Shown here: in pieces, positions 1 to 6,255 of the stretch
How positions within the stretch are numbered: position 1 is the first letter of the stretch
Layout: every line of letters begins with the position of its first letter
Source: an uncultured Bacteroidales bacterium
Lineage (GTDB): Bacteria; Bacteroidota; Bacteroidia; Bacteroidales; UBA4417
Assembly (NCBI GenBank): GCA_903917425.1
Contig: CAIXAQ010000087.1
Span: 1 to 7,600 of the forward strand
DNA length: 7,600 nt
Reading direction: 5' to 3'
The notes under the pieces: generated by a model
Seen by the model: only the letters and a program-made list of their open reading frames with translations
Databases searched by the model: none
What the model was told of the DNA's origin: nothing
Translations under genes and position numbers: made by a program

Positions 1-84
1 TATTTAACTTAACACTAGTTTTGCATTAATTGCTTATCAACCACAAGATAATTTTCCGCATAACTTGGTATGTTTTTTAAACCT

Positions 85-126
85 GTTTACAAATAGTTTA
101 CAAATTACAAAACAATAATTTTGTAA
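85..126. repeat. Tandem GTTTACAAAT repeats followed by an 8-bp hairpin
   Basis: GTTTACAAAT occurs twice exactly (85-94 and 96-105), with an 11-bp period, about one helical turn. It runs into a perfect inverted repeat, TTACAAAA (105-112) and TTTTGTAA (119-126), with a 6-base loop. The block lies downstream of the integrase gene. The shared TTTACA core also occurs at 1777-1782 and, inverted, at 1863-1868 on the other side of that gene. Such spacing fits arm-type binding sites of an integrase or excisionase, which is inference. A weak terminator for the leftward integrase transcript is the alternative. The low GC content lowers the significance of each single match. Confidence 0.5.
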
Positions 127-162
127 CACTTGTCAGAGTAGTAATACAGGATAAATGTTATT

Positions 163-345
163 CTAAATTAACCACCCCATAACTAGTCTGACATCATGAA
201 AACGATCAATTGTCTTTTTACAATTAGGGAAACTTTTTTCGACCCCAGAGCCTATGATTGCTGACAAATAGAAGTTATCAACAAAAAAGCCTGCTAACTT
301 TCGATAACGAACTTCACAATCAAATACTTTATTATCACTAATCAA
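163..345 (-). CDS. Doubtful 60-codon ORF overlapping the integrase 3' end
   Basis: This frame opens with TTG (343-345), overlaps the last 8 bases of the integrase gene, and has no usable ATG. The predicted 60-residue product (roughly balanced charge, two cysteines, ending VMGWLI) resembles no family I recognise. It has no signal peptide, membrane segment or repeat. The 3' overlap in the same direction would allow translational coupling, which is the only argument in its favour. It could equally be a chance open frame or the decayed end of a cargo gene. Confidence 0.18.
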   Translation of the reverse strand: MISDNKVFDCEVRYRKLAGFFVDNFYLSAIIGSGVEKSFPNCKKTIDRFHDVRLVMGWLI

Positions 346-1672
346 TCAAATCAATAGCTTTTTTCTTCAGTTCATCGCTTACTCCGTGATAGCGAGCAAA
401 TGCTTTTGAGCCTTCTACATGTCCTGACATTGCCGATATAATAGAACTATCAACTTTTCCAAATAATCCGCCCACAAACGTTCTCCGTGCCATGTGTGAA
501 CTTACAATGTCGCAAAGTCTTACATTTTCCGGCTCTCTTGTCGTAGGGTGCTGTCTTGTTACAGTTCTTGTCAATCCTACAAAGTCGAAGAGTTCCTTTA
601 AATAGTCGTTATACTTCTGATCTGATATAAATGGCAACAAACGCCCATCCGGCATATTATACCGGGTTAGAATCTCAATCGCTTTTGCTGATAATGGTAC
701 GGTTAAAGTTTTAGGTTTGTTTTCTTTCGTCTTCCCAGCTATATAGCTAAGCACGTTATTTTGAATGTTGGCGGTTGTCCATTTACTCATATCACCTACT
801 CTTGCACCTGTCAAACATTGGAATATAAATATGTCTCGTACCTGGGTCAATCGGTTGTTGTTAATCATTGCATTGAATAATTTATTACGTTCCTCCACAG
901 TGATATAAATAGGGTCTCCGTATACTTCCGCCGGTATTTTATAGCTATCGAAAGGGTAGGAAAGTATAATTCCCTTCTCTTTCAATTCCTTTGTAGCATG
1001 GTTCCAAAAAGTACGTGTCATTGCAAAAATAGTATGCAAAGCATTAACGCCCCTTGCTTGCTTTCGCTGCTTTGTTTTCTTTACAGTCACTTTTTCGGAT
1101 AATAAAAACGTTTCAAACGCCCTGAGCAAATCCGGTGTAATAATATCAAATGAAAGTACAATCTTTTTTTTATCGGCAAATCGCTGCCAGTGTTTCACTA
1201 CACTATAATTATACTCTTTTCGGGATCCTGCTAATCTTGAATTTGCGATATAATGTCGAAACATTGGAAGAAATAAAAGCGGATCGGGTCCGGGTTCCTC
1301 TGCCTGTTCATTCTTTTTACATGTTGCATCCAACCTCCTAATAATTTCGCACTTTTCAGGTGGAGTTATAAGGTCAGAAAATAATGTTGTTAATGTGGCT
1401 CCTACCTTCTCAATACGCTTGTTGATGTCAGAATATAGTACTATACGTTTGCCCTCATACCCTTTTGTATTCTTTTTTGCTTGCTGATCACCTTTAACAG
1501 GCTTTTTATTATTTCCCTGCTGCCAATTGTTTGCATCAATACGAAAACCAGTGAAGTAATTAAGTCGATCTCCTGCAAAAGATATCTTTGCAAAAATGGG
1601 TACTTTTTCTAAAACTAATACCCCTTCATCATCTTTGCGAAGGTCAAGCTTAAAAATAACATTGTGCTTCAT
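338..1672 (-). CDS. Tyrosine recombinase / site-specific integrase, full length
   Basis: This 444-residue protein cuts and rejoins DNA through a tyrosine to integrate or excise a mobile element. It has the three-part layout usual in Bacteroidota integrases: an N-terminal arm-binding domain (about 1-110), a SAM-like core-binding helical domain (about 135-240), and a C-terminal catalytic domain (about 255-444). The catalytic set is complete. R291 lies in TGARVGDM, a lysine in the beta-hairpin at K314 (or K316), H393 and R396 in SSHMARRTF, H418 in MSGH, and the nucleophile Y428 in FARYHG. The ATG at 1670-1672 follows a purine-rich stretch (AAAGAAGA), and length and domain start agree with it. 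No excisionase, relaxase or phage gene is visible beside it, so the type of element cannot be told. Repeats on both sides fit attachment-site architecture. The protein looks intact and probably active. The family call is firm; the element type is unknown. Confidence 0.95.
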   Translation of the reverse strand: MKHNVIFKLDLRKDDEGVLVLEKVPIFAKISFAGDRLNYFTGFRIDANNWQQGNNKKPVKGDQQAKKNTKGYEGKRIVLYSDINKRIEKVGATLTTLFSDLITPPEKCEIIRRLDATCKKNEQAEEPGPDPLLFLPMFRHYIANSRLAGSRKEYNYSVVKHWQRFADKKKIVLSFDIITPDLLRAFETFLLSEKVTVKKTKQRKQARGVNALHTIFAMTRTFWNHATKELKEKGIILSYPFDSYKIPAEVYGDPIYITVEERNKLFNAMINNNRLTQVRDIFIFQCLTGARVGDMSKWTTANIQNNVLSYIAGKTKENKPKTLTVPLSAKAIEILTRYNMPDGRLLPFISDQKYNDYLKELFDFVGLTRTVTRQHPTTREPENVRLCDIVSSHMARRTFVGGLFGKVDSSIISAMSGHVEGSKAFARYHGVSDELKKKAIDLID

Positions 1673-1762
1673 TACATTCTTCTTTAAAAGTTACGTGCGA
1701 ATTTACGGTACTTTTTTAAACTATGGTACAAAACACTATAAATCTTTAATATATTTTAATCG

Positions 1763-1884
1763 TTGTATATCAATTATTTACACAGTTATTAAAACTTCAT
1801 TAAACAGCAATAATCATATATTTCTCTCCCTGTCCGGGAGACCACAATAATTTATAACCACCTGTAAATCAATACGATATACAA
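1763..1884. repeat. Two-block inverted repeat upstream of the integrase
   Basis: TTGTATATC (1763-1771), four bases, then ATTTACA (1776-1782) recurs as its reverse complement: TGTAAAT (1863-1869), six bases, then GATATACAA (1876-1884). The two arms bracket the GC-rich hairpin at 1825-1841. A 9+7 match with the blocks in the correct order is unlikely by chance in about 250 bp, although the AT content weakens this. Inverted protein-binding sites around a recombination core are the likeliest reading. An operator for integrase autoregulation is also possible, since the first arm lies about 90 bp upstream of the integrase start codon. Confidence 0.5.
1825..1841. other. GC-rich 6-bp hairpin, candidate attachment core
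   Basis: TCTCCC (1825-1830), loop TGTCC, GGGAGA (1836-1841) is a perfect stem-loop and the only GC-rich island in about 200 bases of AT-rich spacer. On the plus strand it is followed by ACCA and then an orphan terminator, as a displaced tRNA 3' end would be. No T-loop (TTCGAAT-like) or other tRNA part can be found to its left, so I do not call a tRNA. I suggest it as the core or a remnant of an att site. A second copy would lie outside the window. Confidence 0.3.
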
Positions 1885-1898
1885 GTGGTTATTTTTTT
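1854..1898 (+). terminator. Rightward intrinsic terminator without an upstream gene
   Basis: ATAACCAC (1854-1861) pairs perfectly with GTGGTTAT (1885-1892) and is followed by seven T (1892-1898). The loop is long, 23 bases, which makes it less than ideal. The T-tract is on the plus strand, yet no plus-strand gene lies to the left in this window. This suggests it once served a gene, perhaps an RNA gene, that was separated from it by insertion of the integrase-bearing element. Part of the stem and loop is also one arm of the inverted repeat at 1763-1884, so it may be a recombinase site rather than a terminator. Confidence 0.45.
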
Positions 1899-1914
1899 GT
1901 TCCGTATTTGTTCC
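1896..1914 (+). repeat. TTTGTTCC direct repeat, 11-bp period
   Basis: TTTGTTCC occurs at 1896-1903 and 1907-1914, one helical turn apart, directly after the T-tract of the orphan terminator. The period is the same as that of the GTTTACAAAT pair at 85-105 on the other side of the integrase, although the sequence differs. The position at the presumed edge of the element suggests binding sites for a recombination protein. Confidence 0.4.
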
Positions 1915-2061
1915 ACTTTTCTTTCATTATCATTCTATTACTTCAAGTTCCTCTTTAAAAAAAAGACGGAAGATTTGAAGGTATTTCAATAGATTTTAAC
2001 AACTTACTCAAAATCAAGATTTATAATGATTGGGTTCAATTGGAATATTACCATGACTGAC
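1915..2061. other. AT-rich spacer, nothing recognised
   Basis: Low-GC spacer between the presumed integration edge and the terminator of the leftward lipoprotein gene. I see no convincing gene, RNA or strong dyad in it. A short plus-strand frame starting at 2026 is the antisense shadow of the terminator and of the lipoprotein 3' end. Confidence 0.5.
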
Positions 2062-2085
2062 AAAAAAACCGGCCTTTTGAGCCGG
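2062..2085 (-). terminator. Rho-independent terminator of the lipoprotein cassette
   Basis: Read on the minus strand, CCGGC, a 7-base loop and GCCGG form a 5-bp all-GC stem (2085 to 2069), followed by seven T (2068-2062). It lies 38 bases past the stop codon of the coiled-coil lipoprotein, where an operon terminator is expected. The plus-strand side also has a T-rich run (2087-2094), so it may work weakly in both directions. Confidence 0.8.
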
Positions 2086-2123
2086 ATTCTTTTTAAAAAT
2101 GCAATATTATTGATGCGGAATTA

Positions 2124-3008
2124 TTATTTAACATTGACTACAAGTACCTTCGACAAACTCCAGAATGCTTTTGGGTTGGTTATAATCAGGCTGTCAGATA
2201 AGTTTTTACCAGTGAGACGATAGGAAGTTTTGGGATGTGAAGTTAAGATGGTCAACTTATTCTGCATAACGGCCAGCTTATTAAATTTAGTAATATCAAC
2301 ACGGGTAAAATTGCTTTTATCCATTTCGGGAGCTTTTTCTTTTGAACGTCCCAGGCCAATAAAGCCACCTTCTTTGGTTACTATTTTCTTTTGTTCGAGG
2401 AAATAGGATGTGCCGACTACATAATAAGCCGTGTTGAGTTCAGTGGTTTTATCATCGATAACTTGCTGCCTTTGTTGGTTTTGCGCACTCAGATTATCCA
2501 CATTGGCATTCAAATCAACCACTTTCGTATTTAAATCAGTAACCTGTACATTTACCTTTGCAAGATCATCTTTAAGTTGAGCAATCTGACCATCTTTCTC
2601 TTCAATTTGCTGATTCAGATTATCAACCATTTTATTCAGTTCAACTGCATGTACGCCTGACTTATTCAGTTTCGAACGCAACGATGCAACCATTGCCCTG
2701 TTGTCCTGCTGTAACTTGTATATAAGATTAATGTCGCTGTTGATCTGGTCTTTCGACCTGGTTTTAATTTCGGCATTTCCATCAACTGCTTTGCTGATGA
2801 TTTTCTCTTTCATTTTAATCGAATCCAGGTTCGACTGAATGGCGTTAAAAGCGTTAACAAAGTCAATCACCGTGGAATCTTTAATAAAACCGATAGATGT
2901 GAGGCTATCGTTCTGAGCCTTCAGCCTGGCAATTTCAATGTTTTTTTGGTTGCAACCGGTAGCCAGTATTATAACTGGAAATACCAAAATAAAAAGTAGT
3001 TTTTTCAT
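2124..3008 (-). CDS. Coiled-coil lipoprotein with a conserved-looking C-terminal domain
   Basis: A 294-residue predicted lipoprotein. The signal peptide (MKK plus a hydrophobic run) ends at ILATGC, so C19 would be lipidated and the protein anchored in the envelope, probably in the outer membrane. Residues of about 25-190 are nearly all helical and charged, with coiled-coil heptads that become regular in the second half (repeats such as LNxxVxxL and VDNLSAQN). This recalls Lpp-like or periplasmic spacer rods. The last 100 residues differ: they start at AYYVVGTSYFL, contain a Gly-rich turn (EGGFIGLGR), and look like a compact beta domain ending VLVVNVK. I recall uncharacterised Bacteroidota lipoproteins of this layout but no named function. 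It lies 117 bp downstream of the stress lipoprotein on the same strand and ends before a clear terminator. A structural or surface-binding role at the cell envelope is inference. Confidence 0.85.
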   Translation of the reverse strand: MKKLLFILVFPVIILATGCNQKNIEIARLKAQNDSLTSIGFIKDSTVIDFVNAFNAIQSNLDSIKMKEKIISKAVDGNAEIKTRSKDQINSDINLIYKLQQDNRAMVASLRSKLNKSGVHAVELNKMVDNLNQQIEEKDGQIAQLKDDLAKVNVQVTDLNTKVVDLNANVDNLSAQNQQRQQVIDDKTTELNTAYYVVGTSYFLEQKKIVTKEGGFIGLGRSKEKAPEMDKSNFTRVDITKFNKLAVMQNKLTILTSHPKTSYRLTGKNLSDSLIITNPKAFWSLSKVLVVNVK

Positions 3009-3125
3009 GACATTAGTTTAAATTTGGGGTTAATGAATCAATAATCTGATTTCTCAGTATTTATAAAATGGGCATTATTTATTAGTAATCAAGCATTTGC
3101 ATGAAGAAGCGAGTGATTCCAATTC

Positions 3126-3584
3126 CTATGAGTTCTTTTTCATGTTCTTTTCCGCCATCCTGGAAATTGATTTTCCCAGTGCATCCATTTCCATATTAAA
3201 ATCCCTTTTGAACAGTTCCCACTTGGCTCTGCCTTCTGTTCTGTACATCCGCATATTCGTCCGTAAGCGTGAATTCTGCCAATCAAGGGAGTCAAGCTGT
3301 TTTTCGTATTTGGTCACCGATTCCCTTTTTTCCGATTTCATTTTATCTTTCATATCAGCAATCAGGAGTTCATTTTCCCTGAGCTTTATTTCCGACACAA
3401 TTTTGTAATTAGCGTAGTCAGCGGAATCTTCCCGTGCCATTTCCAGTTCCCGGGTGGCTACCTCAACATCTGCTTTCGCTTTTTCAAGTGTTTCGGCCTT
3501 CTGATCAATTGAGAAATTGCAACCTGTAAATGAGATTGCAGCAAGAGATGCAAGAACGGCTACTATTAAAATACTTGCTTTCAT
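3126..3584 (-). CDS. Small helical lipoprotein, Sll1863-like stress-response family
   Basis: A 152-residue protein with a signal peptide ending AISFTGC, so C22 is the likely lipidated cysteine. The -3 residue is Phe rather than Leu, which is unusual. The mature part is one long charged helix, probably coiled coil: Lys/Glu-rich heptads from about 27 to 118, then W122-ELFKRDF to G137 (MDALGKSI). That ending is, from memory, typical of Bacteroidota proteins annotated as Sll1863 family stress response. The gene starts 11 bp after the CsbD-family gene and is surely co-transcribed with it. Pairing with CsbD supports a role in general or osmotic stress at the envelope, though no biochemical activity is known to me. 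The ATG at 3582-3584 gives a proper signal peptide, so the start is secure. The family name is likely; the function is inferred from it. Confidence 0.8.
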   Translation of the reverse strand: MKASILIVAVLASLAAISFTGCNFSIDQKAETLEKAKADVEVATRELEMAREDSADYANYKIVSEIKLRENELLIADMKDKMKSEKRESVTKYEKQLDSLDWQNSRLRTNMRMYRTEGRAKWELFKRDFNMEMDALGKSISRMAEKNMKKNS

Positions 3585-3595
3585 GTCATTGATAT

Positions 3596-3781
3596 TTAAA
3601 GATTCCCGATTATTTTAAGCAGTTCTTCCTTTGTTTTTCCCAGTTTGATCTGAAGCTTCCCCAGCATTTCTTCTTTTTTACCATCCTCGAACATAAGGTC
3701 GTTGTCAGTTAAAAATCCAAATTTCTGTTTGAGTTTTTCTTTTCGTTCATTCCAGTTACCGATTACTCCTGTAGTATTCAT
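3596..3781 (-). CDS. CsbD-family general stress protein
   Basis: A 61-residue soluble protein whose layout matches the CsbD (UPF0337) family. A GNW motif near residue 8 is followed by a basic helix (ERKEKLKQKFG), the LTDNDL turn, a central GKKEEMLGKLQ helix and a final KTKEELLKI helix. Family members are about 60 residues long and fold as a short helical bundle. CsbD of Bacillus subtilis belongs to the general stress regulon, but the molecular activity is not established. This is the first gene of the leftward cassette, 11 bp ahead of the stress lipoprotein. Its ATG has an AT-rich leader without a clear Shine-Dalgarno sequence, as is usual in Bacteroidota. The 21-bp-spaced repeat upstream is its probable control site. 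Confidence 0.9.
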   Translation of the reverse strand: MNTTGVIGNWNERKEKLKQKFGFLTDNDLMFEDGKKEEMLGKLQIKLGKTKEELLKIIGNL

Positions 3782-3845
3782 ATTGTGATAATTTTAGTTT
3801 AGTTTTCAGCTACTTGCTGCACATTGAGAATTCGTTTTCACGATG

Positions 3846-3906
3846 CAAAGGTGATTCAGTTTCAAGCCTATAGCGTTACATAATTGAAGAAAAGAGTTAC
3901 ATAATT
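3846..3906 (-). promoter_or_regulatory. Probable promoter and operator of the stress cassette
   Basis: GTTACATAATT occurs exactly twice (3875-3885 and 3896-3906), with starts 21 bp apart, two helical turns, so both copies face the same side of the helix. Closer to the csbD-like gene, minus-strand CACCTTTG (3853 to 3846) matches the Bacteroidota -7 element TAnnTTTG at all but one defined position. If it is real, transcription would start near 3839 and the repeats would lie at about -35 to -70, as expected for an activator. The spacing of GTT-containing half-sites resembles LytTR-type response-regulator operators, but the bases fit that consensus only partly. No good -33 TTG is seen, which agrees with activator dependence. 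Confidence 0.45.
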
Positions 3907-4279
3907 CACACATACAATCTGATGATCAACACAAACTCTATCCGGGAAAAACCGGAAGGGGAAAGCCGTTTATAAAAATTTACACAAAAAGACCAAGCCG
4001 GATTTAGCATACGCTAATAGCTCCAAACAGCAGAAAAGCATTGAAAACGTCGGATTTACTAACAAACCCCCAATTGTAAAAAGCATGGTAATACGAATCT
4101 TCCCTTCTGATCAATATTTTTGAACCAAGGCTGCCTGCATTTATAAATTCACCAGCTAAAGACCGGCATCCACTCTGTAGATATAAACACTATTTTATAT
4201 TCAATCCAAGGTTGCAAAGAGTAATGAAAGATTTATAACATATTTAATGCAATTAAGTACACTAATACTAATTTAAGTG
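3907..4279. other. Long divergent spacer, possible gene relic on the minus strand
   Basis: About 370 bases between the stress-cassette operator and the ETF:QO promoter. On the minus strand, 4189 to 4004 is open for 62 codons but has no usable start codon. Its codons look more coding-like than the surroundings and would encode a peptide containing IRREDSYYHAFYNWGF. It may be the remnant of a gene or a chance frame. A small TTAGC-ATAC-GCTAA hairpin (4004-4017) sits at its stop. A TCCGG...CCGGA stem (3941-3956) has no T-tract. Nothing else is recognised. Confidence 0.3.
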
Positions 4280-4287
4280 TAATTTTG
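4280..4287 (+). promoter_or_regulatory. Candidate -7 element for the ETF:QO gene
   Basis: TAATTTTG matches the Bacteroidota primary-sigma -7 consensus TAnnTTTG completely. A leader of about 95 bases would follow before the ATG at 4391. No TTG is found 19-21 bases upstream, so the -33 box is missing or weak. An imperfect dyad, ACACT (4259-4263) and AGTGT (4276-4280), touches the element and could be a repressor or activator site, though it is short. Confidence 0.35.
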
Positions 4288-4390
4288 CCGGGAATTCGCA
4301 GAACCTTATTAGAAAGAAAAGAAGTATTTCCTGATAATAATTTTCATTAAGCTATTCTTGAAAAGAAACAGTAAACCCTGAGGTTATCAA

Positions 4391-6049
4391 ATGAACAATA
4401 TTGATGTAGTATCAACAGATGTATTAATTATCGGCGGAGGTCCATCCGGCTTAGCCACGGCCATTCATTTAGCTGACAAGTTAAAAGCAAAGGGTCTGAA
4501 CCACCGAATATTGCTGGTCGAAAAAGGAAGCTCAATCGGCAGCCATATTCTTTCGGGCGCGGTAATTAAAACTGGCGTTTTCAAAGAATTATTGCCTGAT
4601 GTGGATATCTCTGAAATTCCTTTAAATGCCAAAGTAACAAAGGATAGCACGGTATGGCTTACTGAAAATGGAAGCATTACTTTTCCCTTTCATGTTCCAT
4701 ACATGAACAACATTGGAAACTATACTGCATCCCTGGGACAACTTTGCAGGTACCTGGCGGTTAAAGCCCAGGAAAAAGGCGTGGAAATCTATACAGGTTT
4801 CGCCGTTGACGAGATTCTTTATAAAGATGGAAAAGTAAGCGGTGCCAAAACCAAAGATACAGGCCTCGATCATCATGGTAAGCAACTGGAGAATTTCCAG
4901 GCAGGCTCAAGTGTTGAGGCAAAGATTACCATTTTTGCCGAAGGCACACGAGGCAGCCTGACCAAAATGCTTATCAAAAAATTCAACTTAAATGAGGGTA
5001 AAAACGAACAGGTTTATTCATTAGGCTGTAAAGAAATATGGTCAGTTCCTGAAGGAAACATAGCAGCCGGCCAGATATACCACACCATGGGCTATCCTCT
5101 CAACAGCGATGAATTTGGCGGTGGCTTCATATATGGGTTAAACGACAATAAAGTTGCTATTGGCCTGGTTGTAGGCCTCGATTATAAAGATCCTTCGTTC
5201 GATACCCATGATGCTATGCAGATATGGAAAACAACTTCTTTTGTATCGAAGATTTTAAAAGGAGGCCGGTTAGTTGAATATGGAGCGAAAACCCTTCCCG
5301 AAGGAGGTTATTATTCTATTCCTAAACTGTATGTAGATAATGCATTGATTGTTGGCGACAGTGCCGGAATGCTGGCCATGCCAGCCTTGAAAGGCATACA
5401 TCTTGCGATCAAATCCGGAATGCTGGCAGCCGAAACGGCAGCCAATGCATTGCTTAATAACGATACTTCGGAGAAAAGCCTGCACCAGTATGAAACACTT
5501 GTAAACAACAGCTGGATTCACAAGGAATTGTATCCTGTTCGTAATTTCAGGCAGGGATTTGCCAAGGGTTTAATCCTGGGAGGAATGCATTTCGGAACCC
5601 AGCTTATCACAGGCGGTGCCGGGTTCTTTGGAAGACTGAAATCAGAATCCGACTCTAAGTCAACATCAAAACTAAGTGAACTGAAAGCAAAGCCTTTTAA
5701 AGAACGATTTAAGGGCAAACTCGAGTTCGACAAGGTACTTACATTCGATAAAGCATTCGACATTTACCATTCGGGAGTTCATCACGACGAGCAACAACTG
5801 GTGCATCTCCATATCAATAATCAAAAACAATTTGATGCCGTTAATATTGAAGAATACGGAGCTCCTGAGCAATTTTTCTGTTCCTCGGAAGTGTACGAAC
5901 TTCATACCGACAAAGACGGAAAGAAAGAACTTAGAATTCATGCTGAAAATTGTATGCATTGCAGAACCTGTGACATTAAGTCACCCGGTGATGGCATTAC
6001 ATGGGTAGTGCCAAACGGAGGCAATGGTCCGGAATTTCAGAACATGTAA
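4391..6049 (+). CDS. Electron transfer flavoprotein:ubiquinone (menaquinone) oxidoreductase
   Basis: This 552-residue, membrane-associated flavo-iron-sulfur enzyme takes electrons from reduced ETF and passes them to the quinone pool, linking acyl-CoA and amino-acid dehydrogenases to respiration. It has an N-terminal FAD dinucleotide fold (G15-x-G17-x-x-G20, with E44 ending the second strand), a GSHILSGAV segment (about 50-58) typical of the family, and a second FAD contact at V321-GDSAG. The C-terminal ferredoxin-like domain carries the 4Fe-4S cysteines C497, C521, C524 and C527 (NCMHCRTCDIKSPGDGI), and the protein ends with the usual WVVPxGGxGP motif. Length and motifs are those of the full enzyme, not of the shorter FixC, which lacks this domain. 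The ATG follows a weak TGAGG. The next plus-strand gene, 262 bp on, encodes its electron donor ETF as a single chain. In Bacteroidota the acceptor is most likely menaquinone, which is inference. Confidence 0.96.
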   Translation: MNNIDVVSTDVLIIGGGPSGLATAIHLADKLKAKGLNHRILLVEKGSSIGSHILSGAVIKTGVFKELLPDVDISEIPLNAKVTKDSTVWLTENGSITFPFHVPYMNNIGNYTASLGQLCRYLAVKAQEKGVEIYTGFAVDEILYKDGKVSGAKTKDTGLDHHGKQLENFQAGSSVEAKITIFAEGTRGSLTKMLIKKFNLNEGKNEQVYSLGCKEIWSVPEGNIAAGQIYHTMGYPLNSDEFGGGFIYGLNDNKVAIGLVVGLDYKDPSFDTHDAMQIWKTTSFVSKILKGGRLVEYGAKTLPEGGYYSIPKLYVDNALIVGDSAGMLAMPALKGIHLAIKSGMLAAETAANALLNNDTSEKSLHQYETLVNNSWIHKELYPVRNFRQGFAKGLILGGMHFGTQLITGGAGFFGRLKSESDSKSTSKLSELKAKPFKERFKGKLEFDKVLTFDKAFDIYHSGVHHDEQQLVHLHINNQKQFDAVNIEEYGAPEQFFCSSEVYELHTDKDGKKELRIHAENCMHCRTCDIKSPGDGITWVVPNGGNGPEFQNM

Positions 6050-6053
6050 GAAC

Positions 6054-6144
6054 GGGAGTCAGAAGTCGGGAGTCGGGAGTCAGAAGTCAGAAGTCAGAAG
6101 TCAGAAGTCGGGAGTCAGAAGTCAGAAGTCGGGAGTCAGAAGTA
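6054..6144 (+). repeat. Tandem heptamer array, 13 units
   Basis: Thirteen 7-base units stand head to tail. Twelve are perfect copies of either AGAAGTC or GGGAGTC, and the thirteenth is AGAAGTA. A decayed unit (GGGAAAG) follows. The order of the two types from 6054 is G A G G A A A A G A A G A, with no simple higher-order period. The array starts four bases after the ETF:QO stop codon. It resembles the short tandem heptamers scattered between genes in many Bacteroidota and, by analogy, the STRR repeats of cyanobacteria. Its transcript could pair with the opposite-strand tract at 6231-6255. Copy number is likely to vary between strains by slippage. Confidence 0.93.
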
Positions 6145-6230
6145 GGGAAAGAGACATCAGAAATTGCTTAAAAGAATATTACCTGTTTGAAGTTAAATAA
6201 AACCTGGAGGAAATGATTTTATCAGATCTG

Positions 6231-6255
6231 CTTCCGACTTCGGTCTTCCGTCTTC
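6231..6255 (-). repeat. Opposite-strand echo of the heptamer family
   Basis: Read on the minus strand this is GAAGACG, GAAGACC, GAAGTCG, GAAG: three and a half heptamers of the same family as the array at 6054-6144, but inverted. Aligned with 6062-6086, 19 of 25 positions can form Watson-Crick pairs and two more can wobble, in the same 7-base phase. An mRNA hairpin with a loop of about 90-170 bases can therefore form between the two electron-transfer genes, in several registers. It lies 56 bases before the next start codon. Confidence 0.7.

Noticed and set aside
1825..1846. A tRNA 3' end followed by a terminator
   Set aside because: The acceptor-like end and the trailing ACCA look suggestive, but there is no T-loop sequence, anticodon arm or 5' half in the AT-rich bases before it. 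It is kept only as a candidate att core.
3097..3408. Plus-strand ORF of 103 codons opposite the stress lipoprotein
   Set aside because: The minus-strand frame has a lipoprotein signal peptide, a family-like ending and an operon position. The plus-strand frame has a Ser/Phe-rich antisense composition and no family match.
3941..3956. TCCGG-loop-CCGGA stem as a terminator or riboswitch
   Set aside because: There is no T-tract on either strand and no further conserved structure around it. A 5-bp stem alone is not enough.
6054..6144. A CRISPR array
   Set aside because: Units are 7 bases long, contiguous and without spacers, and no cas gene is present. It is a simple tandem repeat.
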